Source of the DNA: RH-AL1 sp965277735
Lineage (GTDB): Bacteria > Pseudomonadota > Alphaproteobacteria > Rhizobiales > Beijerinckiaceae
Assembly (NCBI GenBank): GCA_965277735.1
Contig: CBDIDO010000002.1
Coordinates: 372,001-436,000 of the forward strand
Direction of reading: 5' to 3'
DNA length: 64,000 nt
The position numbers and the translations under genes are program-made. The notes under the pieces are model-generated. The model was given only the letters and a program-made list of their open reading frames with translations, did no database searches and was not told where the DNA came from. Positions within the stretch are counted from its first letter, which is position 1, and every line of letters begins with the position of its first letter. Below, piece after piece: positions 33,848-43,246 of this stretch.

Positions 33848-34966
33848 CTACACCCGCATCGGCATCAGCACGTAGAGGGCCGAGGCGCCGTCGCGGTCGA
33901 GCACGAGGGTCGGCGAGCCGGGGTCGGCCATCTTGAACAAAGCGGTGTCGGACTCGATCTGCGAGGTGATGTCGAGGAGGTAGCGGGCATTGAAGCCGAT
34001 ATCGATCGGCGCGGCATCGTAGTCGACCTCCAGCTCCTCGACGGCGGAGCCGGAATCGGGGTTCGTCACCGAGAGCGTCAGCTTGCCGTCGGCGACGGCG
34101 AGCTTCACGGCGCGGCCGCGCTCGGACGAGATCGTCGAGACGCGGTCGACAGCGGCGGCGAAGGGGGCGCGATCGACGATGAGCCGCTTGTCGTTGCCGC
34201 TCGGGATCACGCGCAGGTAGTCCGGGAAGGTGCCGTCGATGAGCTTGGAGGTGAGCACCACGTCGCCGAAGGTGAAGCGGATCTTGGCGGTCGAGACCTC
34301 GACCTTGACCTCGTCGGCGCCCGCCTCGGCGAGGCGCTGCACCTCGGCCACGGTCTTGCGCGGCACGATGATGCCCGGCATGCCGGCGGCGCCCGAGGGG
34401 GCCGGCATCTCGACCCGGGCGAGGCGGTGACCGTCGGTGGCGACCGCGCGCAGCATCGTCGCGCCCTCGACATCGATCGTGTGGATGTAGATGCCGTTCA
34501 GATAATAGCGCGTCTCCTCGTTGGAGATCGCGAATTGCGTCTTGTCGATCAGCTTGCGCAGGTCGCCGGCGGGGATCGTGAAGGCGTGGCTCATCTCGCC
34601 CGCCGTGAGGTCGGGGAAGTCGGCCTCGGGCAGCGCCTGCAGGTTGAAGCGGGAGCGGCCCGAGCGCAGCGTGAGCTGGCCGGCATCGCCGGCCGTCTCG
34701 AGCGAGACCTGCGCGCCGTCCGGGAACTTGCGGACGATGTCGTGCAGGATGTGGGCGGGCAGCGTCGTCGCGCCCTTGGCGCCGACCTCGGCGGCGACGA
34801 TCTCGGTCACCTCGAGGTCGAGGTCGGTCGCCTTCAGGGTCAGCGATTGGCCGTCGGCGCGCAGCAGCACGTTGGACAGGATCGGGATCGTATTGCGCCG
34901 CTCGACGACACGATGCACGTGGCCGAGCGACTTGAGCAGCGTGGCTCTTTCGAGGGTAACTTTCAT
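33848..34966 (-). CDS. dnaN: DNA polymerase III beta subunit (sliding clamp)
   Basis: 372 residues, the usual length. Three clamp domains are present: MKVTLERATLLKSLGHVHRV with NTIPILSNVLL, the middle domain with FPDLTAGEMSHAFTIPA and LNGIYIHT, and the end LYVLMPMRV. The clamp encircles DNA and tethers polymerase III and many other partners through their short binding motifs. dnaA and recF are not beside it here. It is divergent from a PPP phosphatase gene, with a 113-base gap, and its 3' end borders the palindrome array. Confidence 0.97.
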   Translation of the reverse strand: MKVTLERATLLKSLGHVHRVVERRNTIPILSNVLLRADGQSLTLKATDLDLEVTEIVAAEVGAKGATTLPAHILHDIVRKFPDGAQVSLETAGDAGQLTLRSGRSRFNLQALPEADFPDLTAGEMSHAFTIPAGDLRKLIDKTQFAISNEETRYYLNGIYIHTIDVEGATMLRAVATDGHRLARVEMPAPSGAAGMPGIIVPRKTVAEVQRLAEAGADEVKVEVSTAKIRFTFGDVVLTSKLIDGTFPDYLRVIPSGNDKRLIVDRAPFAAAVDRVSTISSERGRAVKLAVADGKLTLSVTNPDSGSAVEELEVDYDAAPIDIGFNARYLLDITSQIESDTALFKMADPGSPTLVLDRDGASALYVLMPMRV

Positions 34967-35079
34967 GTCGCGCTGATCCTACGCCCGCTCGCTAAGCTTC
35001 TGGGCCGGCGACTGTGGCGTGACGGCACGGGAAGCGCAAGGTGGGGTTTGGGGACAAAGCCACGGAGACAGCAGGTCCG

Positions 35080-35898
<819 letters not shown>

Positions 35899-35956
35899 GG
35901 CAGCCCATTCTTTCGCCAGCATTGTCCCGCCCGGCGCGATGTCGCACCCTAGGCGG

Positions 35957-36742
35957 ATGCAGAGCCTGAACGCAGTCGTCGAAAGCCTCGTCGCCCACGA
36001 CGGCGCCCTCTCCATCGAGGCGCCGGCGGCCTGGTCGCAGGGGCGCACGCTCTACGGCGGCATCACGGCCGCGCTCTGCGCCGCGGCGGCGACGCGCGCG
36101 ATCCCCGATCTCGCGCCGCTGCGTTCGGCGCAGCTCGCCTTCGTCGGGCCGGGGAGCGGGACGATCCGGTTCGCCCCGACGGTGCTGCGGCGCGGGCGCT
36201 CGGCCACCTTCGTCGGCGTCGACGCGGTCGGCGAGGCCGGAACGGCCGCCCGGGCGCTGCTGCTCTATGGGGCGGACCGCGAGAGCGAGGTGGCGCACGA
36301 CGTCACCGAGATGCCGTCCGTGCCGGCGGCCGCCGCCTGCGCGTCGCTGTTCCCGGACGAGGCGCCGCGGCCGACCTTCTTCCAGAATTTCGAGGTCCGG
36401 CTCGCGGCCGGCACGCCGATCCTGTCGCGCGCGGCGCGGCCGGCGTTCGACGTGTGGGTGCGCCACCGCGACGCGATCGGGGTCGACCCGGTGATCGCCC
36501 TGCTCGCGCTCGCCGACAGCCTGCCGCCGGCGGCGATGGCCGCCTTCTCGCGGCAGGCCCCGGTCAGCACGATGACCTGGTCGATCGACCTCTTCCACCC
36601 GATCCCCGCCACGGGCTGGCACCTCCTGCGCTCGACCAGCGAGCAGGCCGCGCACGGTCTCTCGCTGCAGGCGATGGAGCTGTGGGCCGAGGACGGGCGC
36701 CGCCTCGCGGTGGGGCGACAGGCGGTGGCGCTGTTCGCCTGA
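35957..36742 (+). CDS. Acyl-CoA thioesterase-like (TesB-type hotdog) protein
   Basis: 261 residues from the second ATG; the ATG at 35939 is also possible. The double-hotdog pattern is seen in the N-half (GRTLYGGITAALCAAAATRA and LAFVGPGSGTIRFAPTVLRRG) and the C-half (APVSTMTWSIDLFHPIP, then ELWAEDGRRLAVGRQAVALF). Such proteins cleave acyl-CoA thioesters; chain-length preference cannot be told. It follows the phosphatase gene by 58 bases. Confidence 0.82.
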   Translation: MQSLNAVVESLVAHDGALSIEAPAAWSQGRTLYGGITAALCAAAATRAIPDLAPLRSAQLAFVGPGSGTIRFAPTVLRRGRSATFVGVDAVGEAGTAARALLLYGADRESEVAHDVTEMPSVPAAAACASLFPDEAPRPTFFQNFEVRLAAGTPILSRAARPAFDVWVRHRDAIGVDPVIALLALADSLPPAAMAAFSRQAPVSTMTWSIDLFHPIPATGWHLLRSTSEQAAHGLSLQAMELWAEDGRRLAVGRQAVALFA

Positions 36743-36877
36743 CGCGCGCGAAGGGTCCAAGCCGCGCTCACTTTCGCGGTTAGCCTTAATAAAGAGGTCT
36801 TCCGCCCAGCCTCTTCCCTCGAGAAAGAGGGAGTGTACATTGCAGCGACAATTCGATCATTATTTTCAGAGGCAAGC

Positions 36878-37222
36878 ATGACCGAACGTCGACAGCATTC
36901 CCGCCGTCGCACATTTCTCGCCGGCCGTATCGAGATCGCCAAGCTCAACGGCTGGCAGCTCGAGTGCACCGTCCGCAACCTCAGCGAGGCCGGCGCGCGG
37001 CTTGCCATCCCGGGCGACGTCGTCGTGCCGCAGAACGTCAGCCTCGCCGTCTCGAACGGCCCGCTGCGGGCGGCGCAGCTGATCTGGTATCGCGAGGGCC
37101 ACGCCGGCTTCGCGCTCACCGATCGCCGCACCACCCCGCGTCCGACACCGGCCAACGACGTCGCCCCGCGCAAGGCCGCCGGGCTCGCCGACCGCATCGC
37201 GGCGATCGCCACCAAGCATTAG
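36878..37222 (+). CDS. PilZ domain protein (probable c-di-GMP receptor)
   Basis: 114 residues from an ATG with AGAGG five bases upstream. The PilZ ligand motifs are intact: the basic start ERRQHSRRRTF (RxxxR type) and NLSEAGARL (D/NxSxxG). It has only the PilZ domain plus a basic tail, so it would act by binding a partner when c-di-GMP is present. It lies 95 bases before the PBP1A gene on the same strand. Confidence 0.9.
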   Translation: MTERRQHSRRRTFLAGRIEIAKLNGWQLECTVRNLSEAGARLAIPGDVVVPQNVSLAVSNGPLRAAQLIWYREGHAGFALTDRRTTPRPTPANDVAPRKAAGLADRIAAIATKH

Positions 37223-37316
37223 GCCGGTCGATCGCATTTTACCGGGATTTAAGCGCGAGCCCTTAACGTCGACGGCCTCCGGCTCTTTTTGAGTCGACGG
37301 GGGCGTAACGGCGTAC

Positions 37317-39539
37317 ATGGCCAAGCGGCGCGGAACACAGGAGCGACGCGAGCCGCGCTTCGGGCGCGACTACGAGGCGGAGGAGCGCGCCGAGCGGGGC
37401 GCGGCCGGACGCGAGCGCGCCAAACGCAAGAAGCGGCGCCGCCGCTCCTCGATCTTCGGCGGCCTTTTCTCGACTGCCCTCATGATCGGCATCTGGGCCG
37501 GCGTCGCCGGCGCCCTCGTGATCGGCTACGAGGCGGCCAAGCTGCCGCCGATCGACCAGATCGCGGTGCCGAAGCGACCGCCCAACATCGCCATCATGGC
37601 CTCCGACGGCACGCTGCTCGCCAACCGCGGCGACACCGGCGGCGCCGCCGTGCACCTCGCCGAGCTGCCGACCTACCTGCCGCACGCCTTCGTCGCGATC
37701 GAGGATCGGCGCTTCTACACGCACTGGGGCATCGACCCCGTCGGCATCGTGCGCGCGATCTTCTCCGACGTCGTGCTGCACCGCTCGATGCAGGGCGGCT
37801 CGACGCTGACGCAGCAGCTCGCCAAGAACATCTTCCTGACGCAGGAGCGCAGCCTGTCGCGCAAGATCCAGGAGGCGATCCTCGCCGTCTGGCTCGAGCA
37901 CAAGTTCTCGAAGACCCAGATCCTCGAACTCTATCTCAACCGCGTCTATTTCGGCTCGGGCGCCTTCGGCGTCGAGGCGGCGGCGCACAAGTACTTCAAC
38001 ACCGACGCGCGCAACGTCACGGTGCAGCAGGCGGCGATGCTGGCCGGGCTGATGAAGGCGCCGACCAAGCTGGCGCCGAACCGCAACATCGAGGCGGCGA
38101 CGGCGCGCGCGGCGCAGGTGATCGCGGCGATGCGCGAGGAGGGCTACATCACCGAGGGCCAGGCCAAGCTCGCGCTGGCCGACCCGGCCCGCGTGGTGCG
38201 GCCGCCCGGCACCGGCTCGATCAATTATGCGGCCGACTACGTCGTCGATGTCCTAGACGACGTAATCGGCGCGGTCGACGAGGACATCGTCGTCGACACC
38301 TCGATCGACCGCGCGCTGCAGAACGACGGCGAGCACGCGCTCGACGACGTGCTGGCCAAGAAAGGCGGCAAGTTCGGCGTCAGCCAGGGCGCGCTCGTCG
38401 CGATGGCGCCCGACGGCGCGATCCGCGCGCTGATCGGCGGCCGCGACTATGCCGCGAGCCAGTTCGACCGCGCCGTCGCCGCCAAGCGCCAGCCCGGTTC
38501 GGCGTTCAAGCCCTTCGTCTATCTCGCCGGCGTCGAGAAGGGCCTGACGCCCGAGACCGTGCGCACCGACGCGCCGATCGACGTGCACGGCTGGCGGCCG
38601 GAGAACTACAGCCACGCCTATCTCGGCCCGGTGACGCTGACCAAGGCGCTGTCGATGTCGCTGAACACGGTGGCGGTGCGCGTCTGCCTCGAGGCGGGGC
38701 CGAAGAACGTCGTCGCGGTCGCCCATCGGCTCGGCATCGGCTCCGACCTCAATCCCAACGCCTCGATTGCGCTCGGCACCTCGGAGGTGTCGCCGCTCGA
38801 GCTCGTCACCGCCTACGTGCCGTTCGCCAATGGCGGCATCGGCGTGCAGCCGCATGCGATCCTGCGCATCCGCACGACCGGCGGCCGCATGCTCTACCAG
38901 CGCCGGCCCGGCAACAACGGCCGCGTGATCGCGCCGCACGACGTTGCGTTCATGAACACGATGATGACCGAGACGCTGCTGACCGGCACCGCGCGCAAGG
39001 GCCAGCTCGACGGCTGGCAGGCCGCCGGCAAGACCGGCACCAGCCAGGATTACCGCGACGCCTGGTTCGTCGGCTACACGGGCCGCCTCGTCGCCGGCGT
39101 CTGGCTCGGCAACGACGATTCCTCGCCGACCAAGAAAGCGTCGGGCGGCACGCTGCCGGTCGAGATCTGGTCGCGCTTCATGAAGACGGCGCTGGCCGGC
39201 GAGCCGCCGATGCCGCTGCCCTTCGGCACCGCGCACGCCGCCCCGGTGCCGGAGCCGTCATCCGAGCCCGAGACCGGCCTGCCGTCGAGCCTGTTCGGCA
39301 TCCCGCTGCCGCATATCGGCCAGGACGCGCCCGTGGCGCAGGGGCCGCGCCCGTCGGGCCGCGTGCACGACGCGTACGACGAGATGAACCCGCCGCGCCC
39401 GCCCCAATCGCTGCCACGCGAGCGGGCCGAGCGCGGCGCGCCGCTCGACGACGATCCGCCGGACAACGCACCGTCGCGCCGCGCCGAGGCCGGGCACGAT
39501 CGTTCGCTGGTCGAAAAACTGTTCGGCTCGCCGCTATAG
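37317..39539 (+). CDS. Penicillin-binding protein 1A-type transglycosylase/transpeptidase
   Basis: 740 residues. A very basic cytoplasmic N-terminus (KRKKRRRRSS) precedes one membrane anchor (about 50-72). The GT51 glycosyltransferase domain has the catalytic Glu129 in IEDRRFYTHWG, then QGGSTLTQQLAKN. The transpeptidase domain has Ser395 in GSAFKP, the SLN motif in MSLNTVAV and KTGTSQ. The last 100 residues are a Pro-rich disordered tail. It polymerises and cross-links lipid II in the periplasm. Confidence 0.95.
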   Translation: MAKRRGTQERREPRFGRDYEAEERAERGAAGRERAKRKKRRRRSSIFGGLFSTALMIGIWAGVAGALVIGYEAAKLPPIDQIAVPKRPPNIAIMASDGTLLANRGDTGGAAVHLAELPTYLPHAFVAIEDRRFYTHWGIDPVGIVRAIFSDVVLHRSMQGGSTLTQQLAKNIFLTQERSLSRKIQEAILAVWLEHKFSKTQILELYLNRVYFGSGAFGVEAAAHKYFNTDARNVTVQQAAMLAGLMKAPTKLAPNRNIEAATARAAQVIAAMREEGYITEGQAKLALADPARVVRPPGTGSINYAADYVVDVLDDVIGAVDEDIVVDTSIDRALQNDGEHALDDVLAKKGGKFGVSQGALVAMAPDGAIRALIGGRDYAASQFDRAVAAKRQPGSAFKPFVYLAGVEKGLTPETVRTDAPIDVHGWRPENYSHAYLGPVTLTKALSMSLNTVAVRVCLEAGPKNVVAVAHRLGIGSDLNPNASIALGTSEVSPLELVTAYVPFANGGIGVQPHAILRIRTTGGRMLYQRRPGNNGRVIAPHDVAFMNTMMTETLLTGTARKGQLDGWQAAGKTGTSQDYRDAWFVGYTGRLVAGVWLGNDDSSPTKKASGGTLPVEIWSRFMKTALAGEPPMPLPFGTAHAAPVPEPSSEPETGLPSSLFGIPLPHIGQDAPVAQGPRPSGRVHDAYDEMNPPRPPQSLPRERAERGAPLDDDPPDNAPSRRAEAGHDRSLVEKLFGSPL

Positions 39540-39628
39540 GGCGGCCCCACAAACAAAGAGACCCGGCCGGGCCTTCGAGAGATTATCGGCCGCCGCTGCG
39601 TTAGGGATCGAGCAAGCGGGGTCCTGCC

Positions 39629-40045
39629 TCAGTCGATGATGCTGTCGTCGCCGTCTCGCCTGCGGCGCTCGACCATGTCCTTCATGTCCGTCAATCGCTG
39701 CGGGGCATGGCCTTCCCATTCCAGGACCTCGCCGACGATCCGCAGCGGCGCGCGCGACCGGTAGGACTTTGTCGGGTTTCCGGGGAATTTCTTGTCGGTG
39801 AGGTTGGGGTCGTCGACGAATGGGCCGGTCGGCTCGACCACGTAGATGCGCTCGCGCCCGGCACCGACCGCCAGTTCGGCACCCCAGATTGCGGCATCCA
39901 GCGTAGCCGCGAAATAGACCCAGGACCGGGGCTTCCCGTTGCCGAAGTTGGACCCGTGGCCGACAGCGATGAAATCCCCCGGCCGCAGGTCGGCGCGGGT
40001 GCCGTGATAGAAGGTCTCTCGTGGCGTCGCCTCCGCGATCGTCAT
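39629..40045 (-). CDS. arr: Rifampin ADP-ribosyltransferase (Arr family)
   Basis: 138 residues from an ATG with GGAGG about seven bases upstream. The protein matches the Arr family along its length: FYHGTRADLRPGDFI, VYFAATLDAAIWGAELA, RIYVVEPTGPFVDDPNLTDK, KFPGNPTKSYRSRAPLRIVG. Arr enzymes transfer ADP-ribose from NAD to rifamycins and inactivate them. The conserved NAD-site His-Gly-Thr and Tyr residues are present. It is chromosomal, with no mobile element beside it, so it is probably an intrinsic gene. Confidence 0.93.
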   Translation of the reverse strand: MTIAEATPRETFYHGTRADLRPGDFIAVGHGSNFGNGKPRSWVYFAATLDAAIWGAELAVGAGRERIYVVEPTGPFVDDPNLTDKKFPGNPTKSYRSRAPLRIVGEVLEWEGHAPQRLTDMKDMVERRRRDGDDSIID

Positions 40046-40085
40046 CGTGCCCCTCCTTGCCAATCTGCCTCACCCTTGGGCACAA

Positions 40086-40120
40086 GAAAAAGGCCCAAGC
40101 GCTGGAGCGCCGGGGCCTTT
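40086..40120 (-). terminator. Rho-independent terminator
   Basis: On the minus strand AAAGGCCC pairs with GGGCCTTT, with an inner GGCGCT/AGCGCT helix, followed by TTTTTC. It ends the transcript of the small secreted peptide gene at 40143-40382, and the symmetric A run may let it work for the plus strand too. Confidence 0.75.
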
Positions 40121-40142
40121 GCACCCGAAATTCGGGCGAAGA

Positions 40143-40382
40143 TCACATGTGATGCTTCATCTTGTGCTTCTTCATCTTCTGCATCGAAGACTTCGACGAC
40201 ATCGAGTCGCCCTTCGACATGCTCCCCTTCGACGCGTCGCCGCCCTTCATGGCGTCGCTCGGATCGGGAGCCGTCGGCGGCTCGTTGGCGCCGCCCTGGG
40301 CCTGGGCGACAGAGATCATCGTCGGCAAGGACGCGACGGACATCGCGGCGACGAGCGCGGCGACAGACAGCTTCTTCAGCAT
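40143..40382 (-). CDS. Secreted Met/Lys/Ser-rich peptide
   Basis: 79 residues from an ATG with GAGAGG nine bases upstream. A signal peptide (MLKKLSVAALVAAMSVASLP, cleavage near AQAQG) is followed by a Pro/Asp linker and a tail of Met, Lys, Ser and His (SMSKGDSMSSKSSMQKMKKH, then KMKHHM). It resembles small proteins called pentapeptide MXKDX repeat proteins. The Met/His tail could bind copper or another soft metal in the periplasm, but this is inference. It has its own terminator. Confidence 0.7.
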   Translation of the reverse strand: MLKKLSVAALVAAMSVASLPTMISVAQAQGGANEPPTAPDPSDAMKGGDASKGSMSKGDSMSSKSSMQKMKKHKMKHHM

Positions 40383-40527
40383 GACGTTTCCTCTCGTTGG
40401 AGCCAGGCGTTGACGCCTTTAGGCTCCGACCAATGGCTAAGGCCACGCAAAGTTTCGCGCCCTGATCCACCGACAGAGGAAGGGTCTGGCAGTTCCGTCT
40501 CGGCGACGGAGCCTGATCGCCTGTCGG

Positions 40528-40761
40528 CTACTTCTTGTTGACCTGGCCGATGGCGCCGAACCGCGAGTTGAATCGCGACAAACGGCCGCCGCGGTCGAGC
40601 AGCTGCTGCGAGCCGCCGGTCCACGCCGGATGCGTGTTCGGGTCGATGTCGAGCTGCATCGTGTCGCCCTCCGACCCGTAGGTGGAGCGCGTCGTGAACT
40701 CCGTGCCGTCGGTCATCACGACCTTGATCATGTGATAGGACGGGTGGATATCGGATTTCAT
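40528..40761 (-). CDS. rpmE: 50S ribosomal protein L31
   Basis: 77 residues. The bL31 pattern is clear: MKSDIHPSYHMIKVVMTDGT, TRSTYGSEG, LDIDPNTHPAWTGG and the C-terminal FNSRFG. The zinc-binding cysteines of the C+ form are absent; there is no Cys at all, so this is the zinc-free type. An upstream extension of the frame to 40821 lacks support. It is a single gene between the secreted peptide and DUF1150 genes. Confidence 0.95.
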   Translation of the reverse strand: MKSDIHPSYHMIKVVMTDGTEFTTRSTYGSEGDTMQLDIDPNTHPAWTGGSQQLLDRGGRLSRFNSRFGAIGQVNKK

Positions 40762-40920
40762 CGTCTCGCTCGGATGTCTGGGGGTCGTTATCGCTGCCAT
40801 GGTCGAGCCAAAACGGTTCAAACCAAGCCGCGCGCTGGCGCGAGCCTATAGACCAGCGCGGCGAGCGCGGCAAGGCGGCGCGGTGATTGCGCACCTTGGC
40901 GCCGCCCGCTTTGCAAACCT

Positions 40921-41193
40921 CTAGTGCACGCTCACCATGTGGAGCTCGTTCTCCATGGCGTTGGCGAGCGCGGCGTCGCGCGAATCCGTGAGGACGAGCG
41001 GCTTGCCGCTGGCGCCGAGCAGCGCGAAGAGCTGCATCCCCGGCTCGATGCCCTCCGGCATCTCCGCGAAGATTGCGCCCAGATCCTCGGTGCGGACCGG
41101 CTTCAGATAGGCGACGAGCCCCTCGCCGAGATGCTCGAGCTGCTCCTCGGTCAGGAGCGGGCTCCCCGGAAGTCTCTGTGGGACGTTCAACAT
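40921..41193 (-). CDS. DUF1150 family protein
   Basis: 90 residues from the second ATG, which has GAGAGG at proper distance; the first ATG (41202) touches that site. The pattern LGEGLVAYLKPVRTEDL and FALLGASGKPLVLTDSRDAA is typical of the alphaproteobacterial DUF1150 family, of unknown function, which commonly sits next to small heat-shock genes. Here it lies 52 bases after hsp20 on the same strand and likely shares its heat-shock transcript. Confidence 0.88.
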   Translation of the reverse strand: MLNVPQRLPGSPLLTEEQLEHLGEGLVAYLKPVRTEDLGAIFAEMPEGIEPGMQLFALLGASGKPLVLTDSRDAALANAMENELHMVSVH

Positions 41194-41245
41194 GATGCTC
41201 ATCCTCTCTCGCCGCGGCCGCGAGGGCCCGCGGACCTGTGCCGAC

Positions 41246-41674
41246 CTAGTCGCGCACGTTGATGCCGATCACCCGTCCGCGCCGCTGGGGCTCGGGCCGG
41301 TGCAGATCGATGGACAGAAGCCCGTTGACGAGATCCGCGCTCGCGACCTGCATGCCGTCGGCGAGAAGGAAGACACGTTGGAACTGCCGCGCGGCGATGC
41401 CGCGGTGCAGATAGACGCGCTCCTTGTCGTCGACCTGCCGGCCCCTGACGAGAAGCTGCCCGTCCTCGACCAGGATCTCGAGGTCGTCGCGGGTGAAACC
41501 GGCGACGGCGAGCGTGATCCTGAGCGTTTCGGGGGCGCTCTCGGTGCGGGCGATCCGCTCGATGTTACAGGGCGGATAGCCCTCGGGCGTCGATCGCGCG
41601 ACACGTTCGAGTGCGCGCTCGATCTCGTCGAACCCCAGGAGAAACGGGGTGCCCAGAGGCGGCATGCGGGACAT
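41246..41674 (-). CDS. Small heat-shock protein Hsp20 (alpha-crystallin family)
   Basis: 142 residues. The alpha-crystallin domain spans about 35-130: CNIERIARTESAPETLRITL, AVAGFTRDDLEILVEDGQLL, VRGRQVDD and the later GIAARQFQRVFLLADG. It forms oligomers that hold unfolding proteins in the cytoplasm. A sigma-32-like promoter and a 75-base leader with several hairpins precede it, so it should be controlled at both transcription and translation. DUF1150 follows. Confidence 0.95.
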   Translation of the reverse strand: MSRMPPLGTPFLLGFDEIERALERVARSTPEGYPPCNIERIARTESAPETLRITLAVAGFTRDDLEILVEDGQLLVRGRQVDDKERVYLHRGIAARQFQRVFLLADGMQVASADLVNGLLSIDLHRPEPQRRGRVIGINVRD

Positions 41675-41750
41675 TGACGAACCTTGTCGAAGCCTTCCGG
41701 CCTTCGTTTCCTAGAGAGCCCCGAAGGCGCTCCCACGGCTTTCGCCGCAT
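41675..41750 (-). promoter_or_regulatory. Structured 5' leader of hsp20, candidate RNA thermometer
   Basis: The leader can fold into consecutive hairpins: GCGGC-GAAA-GCCGT (41735-41748), GAGCGCC-TTCG-GGGCTC (41716-41732, with a UUCG loop), GAAGGCC...GGCTTC (41689-41705) and a weak GAC-AAGGTTC-GTC that holds the AAGG ribosome binding site. Multi-hairpin leaders masking the ribosome binding site (ROSE type) are known before small heat-shock genes of rhizobia. No folding energy was calculated. Confidence 0.45.
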
Positions 41751-41756
41751 TCACCA

Positions 41757-41784
41757 ATATGGCCCCTTCCAGGGGGTGTTCAAG
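41757..41784 (-). promoter_or_regulatory. Sigma-32 (RpoH) type heat-shock promoter
   Basis: On the minus strand CTTGAA (41779-41784) is followed after 14 bases by GGCCATAT (41757-41764), close to the RpoH consensus CTTGAA-N13/15-CCCCATNT. Transcription would start near 41750, giving a leader of about 75 bases before hsp20. Confidence 0.75.
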
Positions 41785-41869
41785 CGATGTTCCCCCGTAT
41801 GGTTCGCGCTTCGTTGTGGGCTATGATCCGGGCAGGGAATCACTGGCGAGGCCCTGACAGCGAGGCCCC

Positions 41870-43174
41870 ATGCGTCACCTCGGTTCGTCCGGCCTCCGCA
41901 CCCTCCGCGGCGCACTGGCGCTCGCGGCCGGGATGGGTGCAGGCGGGATCAGCGAGGGCGGCGCAGCGCCGCTCGATTTCCTGTTCGGTGGCCCGCCGCT
42001 GGCCTCGCGCCCCGCCTATCGCCTGCGCCGTCGGCCGGCGCCGCCGCTGACCCAGCGGGACATCCCGCTGCCCGTGCCGCGTCCGCATTTCCCCGACGAT
42101 CCCGTGCCGAAACCGGAGGCCCAGGCGCCTGCGCCGACCGAGATGCCAAAGGCGCCCGAAGCGCCGCCGTCGAAGTTCGAGCCGCCGGCCAAGCCAGCTG
42201 AGGCTCCTGCAAAGCCCGCCGAGGTATCTCCTGCCGCCAAGTCGCCCGAGGTCGCGGCGCCTTCGGTCAAGACACCGAGCGCGCCGCCTGCCGCGCAGCA
42301 ACCAACCCCGACACCGCAGGCCGCGCAGCCGAGCGACGCCATTCCCCTGCCGCCCCCAAAGCCAGCCGATCTCCAACCGTTGCCGCAACAGGCTGCGCCA
42401 CCGCCCGCGGCACCCCCTCCACAGATCGTGATGCCTCCGGCCCCGCCTCAGGCGCCCCTGCCCGTGGGGCCCACCCTGCCGCCGACGCCGCCGCCGAAGC
42501 CTGCCGACCTCGCCGTCCCGCCGGCGCCCGGCAAAAACGAACCAGGCAAGCCGACCAAACCGGCGGTGGCGCCGAGCGGCGCGACAACCGCCTTCACGCC
42601 GCGCTCGCCGGAAGACGACCCGCAATGCCCCACGCGGCTCGTGTCGCAGAAGGTCGGCATCGAGACGACAAATATCGGGCCGCAGCCCGACGCGCGCTGC
42701 ACGGTCGTCGAGCCCGTGCATCTCAACGACGTCACCATGCCGGACGGCGCCAAGGTCAGCTTCCCCGAGCATCCGACGATCGCCTGCGTCACCGCGGACT
42801 CGTTCTCGTCCTACGTGCGCGACATGCTGTCGCCGCTCGCCAAGGGCACGTTCGGCGCGTCGGTCGTCGCGGTATGGACGGGCCCCGGCCTCGAGTGCCG
42901 CTCGCGCGACCACATCTTCGGCGCCAAGCTCTCGGCGCACGGCCAGGGGCTGGCGATCGACATCGCCCGGCTCAAGCTCGCCGACGGGCGGATGATCGAG
43001 GTCGGCACGCCGAATACCGAAGCCGAGACGGCCTTCGAGACCGCGGCGCGCGCCGGCGCCTGCGGCTATTTCCACACCGTGCTCGGCCCCGGCTCGGATT
43101 CCTACCACCGCACGCACTGGCACTTCGACCTCGAGGTGCGCGGCGCGCACGGCGACAGCAAGTACTGCAAGTAA
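41870..43174 (+). CDS. Secreted extensin-like C-terminal domain protein
   Basis: 434 residues from an ATG with GAGG five bases upstream. A signal-like start (LRTLRGALALAAGMGAGGIS) is followed by about 200 residues of Pro/Ala/Lys repeats that could span the periplasm or cell wall. The C-terminal domain (about 245-434) is the extensin-like C family, related in fold to M15 peptidases: SAHGQGLAIDIARL and YHRTHWHFDLEV supply His and Asp ligands. A role in peptidoglycan processing is plausible. Cysteines in the domain suggest disulphides. Confidence 0.88.
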   Translation: MRHLGSSGLRTLRGALALAAGMGAGGISEGGAAPLDFLFGGPPLASRPAYRLRRRPAPPLTQRDIPLPVPRPHFPDDPVPKPEAQAPAPTEMPKAPEAPPSKFEPPAKPAEAPAKPAEVSPAAKSPEVAAPSVKTPSAPPAAQQPTPTPQAAQPSDAIPLPPPKPADLQPLPQQAAPPPAAPPPQIVMPPAPPQAPLPVGPTLPPTPPPKPADLAVPPAPGKNEPGKPTKPAVAPSGATTAFTPRSPEDDPQCPTRLVSQKVGIETTNIGPQPDARCTVVEPVHLNDVTMPDGAKVSFPEHPTIACVTADSFSSYVRDMLSPLAKGTFGASVVAVWTGPGLECRSRDHIFGAKLSAHGQGLAIDIARLKLADGRMIEVGTPNTEAETAFETAARAGACGYFHTVLGPGSDSYHRTHWHFDLEVRGAHGDSKYCK

Positions 43175-43246
43175 CCGGGCCGGCCCTTCGGCGAAGATTG
43201 ACAGGTGCCGCGGCGATCTGTTCCTGCGGGGGCGAGGAGAACTCGT

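Noticed and set aside
37257..37299. Terminator between PilZ and PBP1A genes (GAGCC...GGCTC followed by TTTTT)
   Set aside because: The stem is only five pairs with an 18-base loop, and it overlaps another possible GTCGAC pairing; support is too weak to list.
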